Below, one piece after another: positions 39,760 through 48,189 of a DNA stretch of 64,000 nucleotides; position 1 is the stretch's first letter, and each line of letters opens with the position of its first letter. The DNA comes from Nocardioides humi. Its GTDB lineage: Bacteria > Actinomycetota > Actinomycetes > Propionibacteriales > Nocardioidaceae. Position numbers and translations under genes: made by a program. The notes beneath the pieces were generated by a model, which had not been told where the DNA came from, made no database searches, and saw nothing but the letters and a program-made list of their open reading frames with translations. The stretch lies in assembly GCF_006494775.1 (NCBI RefSeq), contig NZ_CP041146.1, positions 4,960,001 to 5,024,000 of the forward strand, written 5' to 3'.

Positions 39760-40719
39760 TCACACAGGAGAAGGGTCCGCGAGGGACGGCTCGGTTCCCT
39801 CTCCGGCAACTCCCTCTCCGGCAACTCCCTCTCCGGCAACTCCCTCTCCGGTGACCAGTGTGCCGACGTCACGCAGCACGGCGAGCAGGTGCCGGCGTAC
39901 GCCGGTGGTGGCGCCGGCCCGGTGCACCGCGACCAGGGTGCGGTGCATCGGCGGGTCGAAGCCGCGCGAGACCACGCCGGGCAGCGGCGCCCGGCGCGGG
40001 TCGAGGCTGTGCCACAGGCAGGAGGCGACGCCGCTGCTGACCGCCGCCAGCCAGGCGTGCCGCTCGTCGGTCTCGACGGCGACCTCGGGGGTGATCCCGC
40101 AGCCCGCGAAGAAGGCATCGAGCGTGGCCCGCCGGTCCGAGCCGGGCGTGGGCAGCACGAGCGGCACGGTGCCGAGATCGGCGAAGGTCACCGGATCCGG
40201 CAGCTCGACGTGCGCCGGGGAGTAGAGCCGCACCTCGGCCCGCCCGATCGCGACCTGGGCGAGGTCGCCGGGCACCCGGCTGTCGCAGAGCCCGAGATCG
40301 GCTCGGCCCTGCACGACGAGCGCGGCGACCTCGGCCGAGCTGCTGCCGCCGAGCAGGCGGGCGTGGACCGCGATGCCGTGCTCGCGGAGCCCGGCGAGGA
40401 TCGGTACGGCGAGCGCCGCCTGCAGGGTGGGCGAGGCGGCGATCACCAGCGGCGTCGCCGCCGGTGCCGCGGCGGCGGTGCTGCGGAGCGCGTCGATGCC
40501 GCGGAGCACGGCCCGGGCCCGGTGCACGACGGCGTCCCCGCTCGGCGTGAGCACGACACCGCGCCCGTCCCGTGCGAACAGCGCGAGACCCAGCTCCCGC
40601 TCCAGCTGGCGGACGGCGCGGCTCAGCGCGGGCTGGGCCACGAACAGCGCCGCCGCCGCGGCGGTCATGCTGCCGTGCTCGGCCGTCGCGACGACGTACC
40701 GCAGCTGCTGGATGTTCAT
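39760..40719 (-). CDS. LysR-family transcriptional regulator
   Basis: A 319-residue regulator with an N-terminal winged helix (MNIQQLRYVVATAEHGSMTA, then PALSRAVRQLERELGLALF) and a periplasmic-binding-like effector domain (LVIAASPTLQAALAV onward). The C-terminus is a GEGVA repeat tail coded by a 15-bp tandem repeat (39797-39851). It is divergent from the secreted SurE-like gene, a reasonable target. Effector unknown. Confidence 0.92.
   Translation of the reverse strand: MNIQQLRYVVATAEHGSMTAAAAALFVAQPALSRAVRQLERELGLALFARDGRGVVLTPSGDAVVHRARAVLRGIDALRSTAAAAPAATPLVIAASPTLQAALAVPILAGLREHGIAVHARLLGGSSSAEVAALVVQGRADLGLCDSRVPGDLAQVAIGRAEVRLYSPAHVELPDPVTFADLGTVPLVLPTPGSDRRATLDAFFAGCGITPEVAVETDERHAWLAAVSSGVASCLWHSLDPRRAPLPGVVSRGFDPPMHRTLVAVHRAGATTGVRRHLLAVLRDVGTLVTGEGVAGEGVAGEGVAGEGTEPSLADPSPV
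39797..39851. repeat. 15-bp tandem repeats in the LysR C-terminal tail
   Basis: CCCTCTCCGGCAACT occurs three times in a row (39797-39811, 39812-39826, 39827-39841), followed by a 10-base partial copy. It codes the GEGVA repeats. In-frame unit length, as in the neighbouring sigma gene repeat. Confidence 0.93.
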
Positions 40720-40835
40720 CTCGTCCGTGCCTCGATGCTCGCGACCCATGCCGAACGGGTCTTGGACGGGCCACTGCCCGCACCCCGAATCTAGAACGCG
40801 TTCCACTCCGGTACCACCCCAGCGAGGAGTTCGCG

Positions 40836-41948
40836 ATGCGCCCCGTCCCCACCGTCCCCCTGCTCCCACGCCTCCTCGCGGTCGGCGTCGGTCTCGCCGC
40901 CGGTCTCGCCGGCATCGTCGCGGCGGCTCCGGTGACCACCGCCGCGCCATCGGCCGGAGCAGCGCCATCGGCCGGAGCAGCACCGTCGGCCGCCGCTGCG
41001 GCGCCCGCGACCGCGCCGGCCCCGGCCACGCCGCTCGCCGGCCTCAGGGTGCTGCTCACCAACGACGACAGCGCCCGTGGTGCCGATGCGGGCTACGGCA
41101 CCGACGGCAAGGGCCTCTACGTGCTGCGTCGCGCCCTGTGCACCGCCGGCGCGGACGTCCTCGTCGTCGCCCCGTGGTCGCAGCAGAGCGGCGCCGGCGC
41201 GCGGATGACCACGCCCGGGTTCACGCCGGTGTCGATCACGGTGCAGGCCGTGACCCCGCCGGCGGCGTACGCCGACGACTGCGCCGGCACCTCGACCGGC
41301 GGCGCCGTCTTCGGCGTCTGCGTCGCCGCCGCGCCGTGCACGTCCGCCTCGCCGTCGGCCTCGCCCGCCGACGCGGTCCACGTGGGCCTGAGCAGGTTCG
41401 CGCGGGACTACTGGAGCGGCGGGCCGGACGTCGTCCTGTCCGGCACCAACTTCGGCCAGAACATCGGCGCGACGCTCAACCACTCCGGCACCGTCGGCGC
41501 CGTCGTCACCGCGCACGAGTACGGCGTCCCGGCGCTCGCCGTCAGCGCCGAGGTCCCGCGCGACCTGGCCCAGATCCCCAACGTCCCGTTCGCCGCCGCG
41601 GGCGACTTCGCCGTCAGGCTGCTCGCGACGCTGGTCAAGCACCGGGCGCTCACCGGCAGCCTGGTGCTCAACGTGAACTACCCGTTCGTCGGCCCCGGCG
41701 AGAAGCTGGGCCGGGCGGTCCGGGCGGAGGTGGGCCGGAGCAGCGACCTCGGCCTGACCTTCCTCGACGACGTGCCGGCCGCCGGCGGCACCTACCGCCT
41801 CGTCGCCGGCGACCCGGCCCGCGAGACCCGCCCCGGTGCCGACACGACGGCCCTCGCCCGCAACGACATCCCGGTCACCGCGCTCGACGGCGACTGGGGC
41901 CGGTCGCTGCCGCTGCAGGTCTGGCTGCTGGTCGCGACGCTGCGCTGA
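40836..41948 (+). CDS. Secreted SurE-like 5'/3'-nucleotidase
   Basis: A 370-residue protein with a signal peptide (LLAVGVGLAAGLAGIVAAA) and an Ala/Pro-rich linker containing an 18-bp direct repeat (APSAGA). The SurE fold follows: LRVLLTNDDSARGADAG (metal-binding Asp-Asp), VLVVAPWSQQSGAGARMT, VVLSGTNFGQNIGATLNHSG, and LVLNVNYP. SurE enzymes are usually cytosolic phosphatases of nucleotides; this one is predicted to act outside the cell, perhaps for phosphate scavenging. An insert with Cys residues (DDCAGTST ... GVCVAAAPC) is unusual for SurE and suits an exported protein. Confidence 0.85.
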   Translation: MRPVPTVPLLPRLLAVGVGLAAGLAGIVAAAPVTTAAPSAGAAPSAGAAPSAAAAAPATAPAPATPLAGLRVLLTNDDSARGADAGYGTDGKGLYVLRRALCTAGADVLVVAPWSQQSGAGARMTTPGFTPVSITVQAVTPPAAYADDCAGTSTGGAVFGVCVAAAPCTSASPSASPADAVHVGLSRFARDYWSGGPDVVLSGTNFGQNIGATLNHSGTVGAVVTAHEYGVPALAVSAEVPRDLAQIPNVPFAAAGDFAVRLLATLVKHRALTGSLVLNVNYPFVGPGEKLGRAVRAEVGRSSDLGLTFLDDVPAAGGTYRLVAGDPARETRPGADTTALARNDIPVTALDGDWGRSLPLQVWLLVATLR

Positions 41949-42002
41949 CCAATGCCCCGGACTCCCTGCCGGGGGACCCGCCACGATGGCACAGTGGGAG
42001 GC

Positions 42003-42788
42003 GTGGCGGGCACCCCGGCAGGCGAGCTGCTGACGCAGGCCGTCGGCGCCCTGGTCGCCGAGATCCGCGACGGCCGGGAGCCGGCGCTGGCCGACGAGCC
42101 GGACGCGGTGCACCAGCTGCGCACGTCGGTACGCCGGCTCCGCAACGTCCTCGCCGGCTTCGGCCGCTACGTCGAGAAGAGGCCCGCGCGCGTGCTGCGC
42201 GGCCACCTGGCGTCGTACGGCGCGCTGCTGGGCGCCGGACGCGACCTGGAGGTGCGGGCCGAGGACTGCCGGCGGGTGCTCGCCGAGGTCGGCCGGACCG
42301 ACCTGGAGCCCGCGCTGGTCGCCCCGCTCCTCGCGGCCCACGACGGCGCGCACACCGTGCTCGTCGACTGGCACGCCTCGCCCGACGCCGTCGCACTCGA
42401 CCGGCTGCTCGCCCGCTGGGGCGACGAGGTGCCGCTCACCCGCCGGGCCGGCCGGCGCGCGGACCGGGTGAGCACGAAGGTGCTGGACCGCGAGGTGCGC
42501 CGGGTCCTCGACCGCGCGGCCCAGGGCGAGACCTCCCACGAGGTCCGCAAGGCCGCCCGCCGGCTGCGCCATGTCGCCGACGCCGTGGGGGAGCGCGACC
42601 TGGCGCGGCTGGGCAAGGAGGTGCAGGGCCGCCTCGGCGACCACCGCGACGCCCTGCTCCTCGCCGGCCATCTGTGGTCCGCCGGCGCCCCGGCCGTCGT
42701 CGTCGCCCACGTCGAGGCGGCCGCGAGCAGCGCGCTCGACGGCCTCCCCGAGGCCCTCGACGCCCTCCGCCGCGTGCACGGAATCTGA
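42003..42788 (+). CDS. CHAD-domain protein
   Basis: A 261-residue all-helical CHAD domain, which binds polyphosphate through conserved His/Arg/Lys: DAVHQLRTSVRRLRNVLAGF, then LGAGRDLEVRAEDC and HEVRKAARRLRHVADAVG. It lacks the CYTH phosphatase domain often fused to it. The start is uncertain: GTG 42003 fits the domain but has a very close GGGAGG; an in-frame ATG at 41952 would add 17 residues. Same direction as the SurE-like gene, and a polyphosphate/phosphate link is possible. Confidence 0.85.
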   Translation: MAGTPAGELLTQAVGALVAEIRDGREPALADEPDAVHQLRTSVRRLRNVLAGFGRYVEKRPARVLRGHLASYGALLGAGRDLEVRAEDCRRVLAEVGRTDLEPALVAPLLAAHDGAHTVLVDWHASPDAVALDRLLARWGDEVPLTRRAGRRADRVSTKVLDREVRRVLDRAAQGETSHEVRKAARRLRHVADAVGERDLARLGKEVQGRLGDHRDALLLAGHLWSAGAPAVVVAHVEAAASSALDGLPEALDALRRVHGI

Positions 42789-42827
42789 GACCGCCGTCTT
42801 GCGATCTGGGACGAAGTGCGACACTGG

Positions 42828-42857
42828 TTCGACGGCACGACGTGCGGCGGCTACGGT
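42828..42857 (+). promoter_or_regulatory. Possible promoter of the ilvBNC leader
   Basis: TTCGAC (42828-42833) and TACGGT (42852-42857) are spaced 18 bases apart and precede the leader ATG at 42864. TTGCGA and GACACT just upstream are an alternative pair. Weak evidence; actinobacterial promoters are variable. Confidence 0.35.
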
Positions 42858-42863
42858 GGCTCC

Positions 42864-42905
42864 ATGCTTGACCTGATTCTCGTACGCACCGGACGCGCCG
42901 GCTGA
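42864..42905 (+). CDS. ilvBNC leader peptide
   Basis: A 13-residue ORF, MLDLILVRTGRAG, rich in the operon's end products (Leu three times, Ile and Val once each). Its translation should report charged Leu/Ile/Val tRNA levels and set folding of the downstream RNA. It sits between the CHAD gene and a classic terminator ahead of ilvB, as in ribosome-mediated attenuation of actinobacterial ilvB operons. GGACGCGCCGGC (42891-42902) can pair with GCCAGCGCGTCC (42934-42945), 11 of 12 bases. Confidence 0.82.
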   Translation: MLDLILVRTGRAG

Positions 42906-42946
42906 GCCTGACCAGGACTTCCGTCAGACGAACGCCAGCGCGTCCA

Positions 42947-42978
42947 CCCCTCGTTGCCCAGCAACCGAGGGGTTTTTT
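42947..42978 (+). terminator. ilvBNC attenuator terminator
   Basis: CCCCTCGTTGC (42947-42957) pairs with GCAACCGAGGGG (42961-42972) with one bulged base, followed by six Ts (42973-42978). This is the only U-tract intrinsic terminator I see in the window, and it lies 46 bases before the ilvB start, as expected of an attenuator. Confidence 0.9.
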
Positions 42979-43024
42979 GTTGAGTACGACATAGCCACCA
43001 CAGCAGAGACAAGGAACGACTCGG

Positions 43025-44798
43025 ATGAGTGAGCAGCAGGGGTCGGGCGCCGATGCCCAGGCAGAGGGCATCACCGGAGCACAGAGCCTGGTCCGGTCCC
43101 TCGAGGCGGCCGGGGTCACCGACATCTTCGGCATCCCGGGCGGCGCCATCCTCCCGGCGTACGACCCGCTGATGGACAGCAGCATCCGCCACGTCCTCGT
43201 GCGCCACGAGCAGGGCGCTGGGCACGCCGCGCAGGGGTACGCCGCCGCGTCCGGGAAGGTCGGCGTCTGCATGGCCACCTCCGGACCGGGCGCGACCAAC
43301 CTGGTGACGCCGCTCGCGGACGCCCACATGGACTCGCTGCCGATGGTCGCCATCACCGGCCAGGTCGGGGCCTCGCTGATCGGCACCGACGCCTTCCAGG
43401 AGGCCGACATCCGCGGCATCACGATGCCGATCACCAAGCACAGCTTCCTGGTGACCGACCCCGCGGAGATCCCGACCAAGATCGCCGAGGCCTTCCACAT
43501 CGCCTCCACCGGCCGCCCCGGCCCGGTGCTGGTCGACGTCACGAAGTCCGCGCTCCAGGCCGGCACGACCTTCGACTGGCCCACCGAGCTCAACCTGCCC
43601 GGCTACCGCCCGGTGACCCGGCCGCACGCCAAGCAGATCCGCGAGGCCGCCCGGCTGATCCTCGAGTCCCGCAAGCCGGTGCTGTACGTCGGCGGCGGCA
43701 CCATCCGCTCCGGCGCGTCGAAGGAGCTGCTGGCCCTCGCGGAGCTGACCGGCATCCCGGTGGTCACCACGCTGATGGCGCGCGGCGCGTTCCCCGACAG
43801 CCACCCGCAGCACCTCGGCATGCCCGGCATGCACGGCACCGTCGCGGCCGTCGCGGCGCTGCAGAAGAGCGACCTGATCATCAGCCTCGGCGCCCGCTTC
43901 GACGACCGCGTCACCGGCAACCTCGACTCGTTCGCGCCCGGCGCGAAGGTGATCCACGCCGACATCGACCCCGCCGAGATCGGCAAGAACCGCTTCGCCG
44001 ACGTCCCGATCGTGGGCGATGTCCGCGAGGTCCTGGTCGACCTGGTCACCACCCTGCGCACCGAGCAGGACGCCGGCAACACCGGCGACTACGAGGGCTG
44101 GGTGGCGTTCTGCGCCGGCGTGAAGAAGAAGTACCCCTCGGGTACGACGCGCCGGCCGACGGCGGCCTCGCCCCGCAGTACGTCCTCGAGCGCCTCGGCG
44201 TCCTCTCCGGCCCCGACACGATCTACACCGCCGGCGTCGGCCAGCACCAGATGTGGGCGGCCCACTTCGTCGGCTACGAGCGCCCCAACACCTGGATCAA
44301 CTCCGGGGGCTGGGCACCATGGGCTTCTCCGTCCCGGCCGCGATGGGCGCCAAGGTCGCGATGCCCGACCAGACGGTGTGGGCGGTCGACGGCGACGGCT
44401 GCTTCCAGATGACCAACCAGGAGCTCGCCACCTGCGCGATCAACGACATCCCGATCAAGGTCGCGGTCATCAACAACGAGTCGCTCGGCATGGTGCGCCA
44501 GTGGCAGACGCTGTTCTACAACGAGCGCTACTCCAACACCGACCTGCACTCCAAGCGGATCCCCGACTTCGTCAAGCTCGCCGACGCCTACGGCTGCGTG
44601 GGCCTGGCCTGCGAGTCGCCCGACGACGTCGACGCGACGATCCAGAAGGCGATGGAGATCAACGACGTGCCCGTCGTCGTCGACTTCCGGGTCCACCGCG
44701 ACGCCATGGTGTGGCCGATGGTCGCCGCCGGCACGAGCAACAACGACATCAAGTACGCGCGCGACCTGGCGCCCCAGTTCGACGAGGACGACCTCTGA
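43025..44798 (+). CDS. ilvB: Acetolactate synthase large subunit IlvB (two frame breaks)
   Basis: ThDP- and FAD-dependent enzyme that condenses pyruvate with pyruvate or 2-ketobutyrate, the first common step of branched-chain synthesis. Frame 1 (43025 to about 44140) has the PYR domain glutamate region [13 protein letters not shown] and [16 protein letters not shown] short middle frame reads [20 protein letters not shown]. Frame 3 (from about 44305) holds the ThDP motif [14 protein letters not shown] and [13 protein letters not shown]. Adding one G at 44140-44142 and one base near 44305-44311 gives 591 residues, the normal size. Both losses are in G/C runs, so sequencing error is far likelier than mutation. 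Stop overlaps ilvN start. Confidence 0.94.
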
Positions 44799-45337
44799 TG
44801 GCCAAGCACACCCTGTCCGTCCTCGTCGAGGACAAGCCCGGCGTCTTGGCGCGGATCTCCGCGCTGTTCAGCCGCCGCGGCTTCAACATCGAGTCCCTCG
44901 CCGTCGGTCCGACCGAGCACGAGGAGATCTCCCGGATGACGATCGTCGTCAACGTCGAGTCCTCGCCGCTGGAGCAGGTGACCAAGCAGCTCAACAAGCT
45001 GGTCGAGGTGATCAAGATCGTCGAGCTCGACGCGGCCGCGTCGGTCACCCGCGAGCTGGTGCTCGTCAAGGTCGGCGCCACGGCGGAGAACCGCGGCGAG
45101 GTCCTCGACGTGGTCCAGCTGTTCCGGGCGAAGGTCATCGACGTCGCCTCGGACGCGATCACCATGCAGATCGTCGGCAACGACGGCAAGATCGCCGACT
45201 TCCTGCGCGTGCTCGAGCCCTTCGGCATCCGCGAGCTCGTGCAGTCCGGCATGGTGGCCATCGGCCGCGGGTCGCGCTCCATCTCCGAGCGCAGCAAGCC
45301 CGTCGCCGTCCCCGTGCCGCCCGCCGCCCACGCCTGA
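44798..45337 (+). CDS. ilvN: Acetolactate synthase small (regulatory) subunit IlvN
   Basis: Activates IlvB and confers valine feedback inhibition. The 179-residue protein has an N-terminal ACT domain ([20 protein letters not shown], then [13 protein letters not shown]) and a C-terminal ACT-like half ([20 protein letters not shown] onward). ATG 44798 overlaps the ilvB stop (TGATG), so the subunits are made in coupled amounts. Confidence 0.97.
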   Translation: MAKHTLSVLVEDKPGVLARISALFSRRGFNIESLAVGPTEHEEISRMTIVVNVESSPLEQVTKQLNKLVEVIKIVELDAAASVTRELVLVKVGATAENRGEVLDVVQLFRAKVIDVASDAITMQIVGNDGKIADFLRVLEPFGIRELVQSGMVAIGRGSRSISERSKPVAVPVPPAAHA

Positions 45338-45377
45338 GAACCCCACCCCATCCCCAACCAGCAAGGAGAAGCCCGAC

Positions 45378-46403
45378 GTGGCTGAGATCTACTACGACGA
45401 CGACGCCGACCTGTCCCTGATCCAGGGCAAGCACGTCGCCGTCATCGGTTACGGCAGCCAGGGCCACGCCCACGCGCTGAACCTGCGCGACTCGGGTGTC
45501 GACGTCCGCGTCGGCCTCAAGGAGGGCTCGAAGAGCCGCGCCAAGGCCGAGGAGGAGGGCCTGCGGGTCCTCACCCCGCGCGAGGCGGCGGAGGAGGCCG
45601 ACGTCATCGTCATCCTCGCCCCCGACCAGGTCCAGCGCCACCTGTACGCCGACGACATCGCCCCGGCGCTCGCCGAGGGCGACACCCTGGTCTTCGGTCA
45701 CGGCTTCAACATCCGGTTCGGCTACATCAAGCCGCCCGCCGGCGTCGACGTCGTCCTGGTCGCCCCGAAGGCCCCGGGCCACACCGTGCGTCGCGAGTAC
45801 GTCGCCGGCCGCGGCATCCCGGACATCATCGCCGTCGAGCAGGACGCCTCGGGCAAGGCCTGGGACCTGGCGAAGTCCTACGCCAAGGGCATCGGCGGCA
45901 CCCGCGCCGGCGTCATCAAGACCACCTTCACCGAGGAGACCGAGACCGACCTGTTCGGCGAGCAGTCGGTGCTGTGCGGTGGTGTCTCGCAGCTGATCCA
46001 GTACGGCTACGAGACGCTCACCGAGGCCGGCTACCAGGGCGAGATCGCCTACTTCGAGGTCCTCCACGAGCTGAAGCTCATCGTCGACCTGATGTGGGAG
46101 GGCGGCATCGCCAAGCAGCGCTGGTCGGTCTCCGACACCGCCGAGTACGGCGACTACGTCTCCGGCCCGCGCGTCATCGACGCCCGGGTGAAGGAGAACA
46201 TGCAGGCGGTCCTCGCCGACATCCAGAGCGGTGCGTTCGCCGAGCGGTTCATCGCCGACCAGGACGCCGGCGCGCCGGAGTTCAAGGAGCTGCGGGAGAA
46301 GGGTGCCGCGCACCCGATCGAGGCGGTCGGCAAGGTGCTGCGCTCGCACTTCTCGTGGTCGCACACCGACGACGACTACACCGAGGGCTCGGCCGCGCGC
46401 TGA
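45378..46403 (+). CDS. ilvC: Ketol-acid reductoisomerase IlvC
   Basis: NADPH-dependent isomerisation-reduction of acetolactate and acetohydroxybutyrate; third gene of the ilv operon. The 341 residues make it a class I enzyme. The nucleotide fold shows [20 protein letters not shown] with [19 protein letters not shown] contacting the cofactor phosphate. The knotted C-terminal domain carries the metal-binding acidic residues ([31 protein letters not shown]). Starts with GTG and AAGGAG upstream; a hairpin terminator follows. Confidence 0.97.
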   Translation: MAEIYYDDDADLSLIQGKHVAVIGYGSQGHAHALNLRDSGVDVRVGLKEGSKSRAKAEEEGLRVLTPREAAEEADVIVILAPDQVQRHLYADDIAPALAEGDTLVFGHGFNIRFGYIKPPAGVDVVLVAPKAPGHTVRREYVAGRGIPDIIAVEQDASGKAWDLAKSYAKGIGGTRAGVIKTTFTEETETDLFGEQSVLCGGVSQLIQYGYETLTEAGYQGEIAYFEVLHELKLIVDLMWEGGIAKQRWSVSDTAEYGDYVSGPRVIDARVKENMQAVLADIQSGAFAERFIADQDAGAPEFKELREKGAAHPIEAVGKVLRSHFSWSHTDDDYTEGSAAR

Positions 46404-46420
46404 CCCCCACGGCGTACCCA

Positions 46421-46459
46421 CGAACGCCCTCGGGCCCGTCCGGGCTCCGGGGGCGTTCG
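46421..46459 (+). terminator. ilvBNC operon terminator
   Basis: CGAACGCCCTCGG (46421-46433) pairs with CCGGGGGCGTTCG (46447-46459), one wobble pair, and the loop contains GCCCG/CGGGC extending the stem. It lies just after ilvC and before a converging gene. Confidence 0.8.
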
Positions 46460-46480
46460 CGCGTCAGCGGGACGCGGAGC

Positions 46481-46810
46481 TCAGCCGAGGCCGGCGAGGA
46501 CCTCGTCGATCGCCGCCGCGAGCACCGACCCCGACTCCGCCGACAGCACCAGGCTCGGCGCCCCTCCCTCGGCGGGCTCCAGGGCGAGCCAGACGCGGCG
46601 CTCGCCGAGGTGGCGGCCGATCCGGACCGTCATCTCCAGCGGGACCAGCCGCGCGGTCATCGGGATCGCCCGGGGCCCGGCGACCACCGGCACCTGGACC
46701 ACCGCGCTCTGGTGGTAGCGGTCCTCCGGATGGTCGTCCTCGAGGTGCTCGCGCTCGCACCACGCAGGACAGGGCTCCGTGAGCCAGGTGGGTGCCTCTC
46801 GGTCCGTCAT
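46481..46810 (-). CDS. DUF6907-like hypothetical protein
   Basis: A 109-residue protein with an N-terminal Cys/His motif CPAWCEREHLEDDHPEDRYH and a compact alpha/beta end (VWLALEPAEG, VLAAAIDEVLAG). I recall this pattern from an actinobacterial family of unknown function (DUF6907), often encoded next to XRE-type regulators, as here. Metal binding by the Cys/His set is a guess. Divergent from the XRE gene. Confidence 0.7.
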   Translation of the reverse strand: MTDREAPTWLTEPCPAWCEREHLEDDHPEDRYHQSAVVQVPVVAGPRAIPMTARLVPLEMTVRIGRHLGERRVWLALEPAEGGAPSLVLSAESGSVLAAAIDEVLAGLG

Positions 46811-46955
46811 CGAACGCCCCTCTCTTGCTGGACCGTGACCCTAGGCGGCCCGATCGACACATCGCCGGTCGTCGCCCGCGCTCGTCCACAGCCGTCCGAG
46901 CGAAAGCCATCCCAGTATGGTCGCCAAAGCGTGGGCATACGGGAATGATGGCGGC

Positions 46956-47243
46956 GTGGCGAGAAGAAGACGGGCGGACATCAGCTGGACGGCGTACGCC
47001 GTGGAGCTCGGGCGCAACCTGCACAGCGCGCGCACCGCGACGGGGCTCAGCCAGGAGCGGGTCGCGCACCTCGCGGGCATCGCGGGCTTCACCTACCAGA
47101 AGTACGAGAAGGGCGAGTCCAAGCCGGGGACGCCGATGAACCCGCAGCTGCAGACTCTGGTCTCGCTCAGCCAGGTGCTGGAGGTGCCGCTCCTCGAGCT
47201 GCTGCCGGACTGGGACCCGGACCTGAAGGCCGCCCCCCGCTGA
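46956..47243 (+). CDS. XRE-family helix-turn-helix regulator
   Basis: A 95-residue DNA-binding protein: LGRNLHSARTATGLSQERVA followed by AGIAGFTYQKYEKGESKPGT, the standard HTH_3 fold. GTG 46956 is preferred because GGGAA precedes it; an ATG at 46917 is also in frame. No membrane or ligand domain. Target unknown; the divergent DUF6907-like gene is the nearest candidate. Confidence 0.88.
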   Translation: MARRRRADISWTAYAVELGRNLHSARTATGLSQERVAHLAGIAGFTYQKYEKGESKPGTPMNPQLQTLVSLSQVLEVPLLELLPDWDPDLKAAPR

Positions 47244-47295
47244 GGCCGCCCCCGCCGCGCCGGCGCTGTCGGCGCCGCGTGGCAGGCTGATCGGC

Positions 47296-47697
47296 ATGGC
47301 ACTCCCACGGCTGCGCAGCATCGTCCTCGACACCACCGACGTGCCGCGACTCGCGGAGTTCTACCGCCGGCTCCTCGGCTGGTCCTACCCCGAGGGCTAC
47401 GACATCGACGAGCTCACCGACTGGCGGGTGATCGTCGGCCCGTCGGGGGAACGGATCGCCTTCCAGGAGGTCGCCGAGCTGCCGCCCACCACCTGGCCCT
47501 CCCCGGAGGTGCCGCAGCAGCTCCACCTCGACCTCATGGCCGACACGCGCGCCGACCTGGAGGAGAACCACCGCCGCGCGGTCGAGCTCGGCGCCGCCGT
47601 ACGACTGGACCGGTCCGACGACCCCGAGGAGCCGCTGCGCGTGTACGCCGACCCGGCCGGCCACACGTTCTGCCTGTTCACCCACGACGTGGACTGA
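47296..47697 (+). CDS. VOC-family (glyoxalase-like) protein
   Basis: A 133-residue VOC domain protein: LRSIVLDTTDVPRLAEFYRR, LLGWSYPEGYDID, HLDLMADTRADLEENHRRAV, and the ending YADPAGHTFCLFTHDVD. Resembles actinobacterial glyoxalase/bleomycin-resistance-like proteins with no settled function. Follows the XRE gene by about 50 bases. Confidence 0.88.
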   Translation: MALPRLRSIVLDTTDVPRLAEFYRRLLGWSYPEGYDIDELTDWRVIVGPSGERIAFQEVAELPPTTWPSPEVPQQLHLDLMADTRADLEENHRRAVELGAAVRLDRSDDPEEPLRVYADPAGHTFCLFTHDVD

Positions 47698-47728
47698 TCG
47701 CCGCGCCGCGCCGCGGTGGGCGGGCCGG

Positions 47729-48163
47729 TCAGCCGCTCAGCACGAGCAGCACCGCGCCGCCGCCGACCATCGCGACGCCGACCCACTGCAGTCCGGAGAG
47801 GCGCTCGCCGAGGAGGGTGACGCCGAACAGGGCCACCAGGACCACGCTGAGCTTGTCGACCGGCGCCACCAGCGAGGTGTCGCCGACCTTGAGGGCCCGG
47901 AAGTAGCAGATCCACGAGGCGCCCGTCCCCAGCCCGGACAGGACGAGGAAGACCCAGGTCCGGGTGCTGATCTCGCCCGGCGAGTGGAACTTCCCGAGCG
48001 TCAGCAGGATCAGGCCGAGCGTCACCAGGATCACGATGGTGCGGATGAAGGTCGCGACGTCGGAGTCGATGTCCTTCACGCCGACCTTGGCGAAGATCGC
48101 CGTCAGCGCCGCGAACACCGCCGACAGCAGCGCCCAGAACCACCAGGTCGACGTCAGGTCCAT
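47729..48163 (-). CDS. Short EamA-family transporter
   Basis: A 144-residue, four- to five-helix protein representing one EamA repeat: TWWFWALLSAVFAALTAIFA, KVGVKDIDSDVATFIRT, ASWICYFRALKVGDTSLVAP, and WVGVAMVGGGAVLLVLSG. Such half-size members probably dimerise. Not a truncation, since this length is common in the family. Substrate unknown. Confidence 0.88.
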   Translation of the reverse strand: MDLTSTWWFWALLSAVFAALTAIFAKVGVKDIDSDVATFIRTIVILVTLGLILLTLGKFHSPGEISTRTWVFLVLSGLGTGASWICYFRALKVGDTSLVAPVDKLSVVLVALFGVTLLGERLSGLQWVGVAMVGGGAVLLVLSG

Positions 48164-48189
48164 GTGAGCTGACGCTATCCCAGCGGACC

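Noticed and set aside
39101..39851. CRISPR-like repeats
   Set aside because: Units are 9 and 15 bp, contiguous with no spacers, and in frame within genes; no cas genes in the window.
42891..42945. Leader-end pairing as the ilv anti-terminator
   Set aside because: The pairing stops two bases before the terminator arm and does not compete with it, so I did not call it an anti-terminator.
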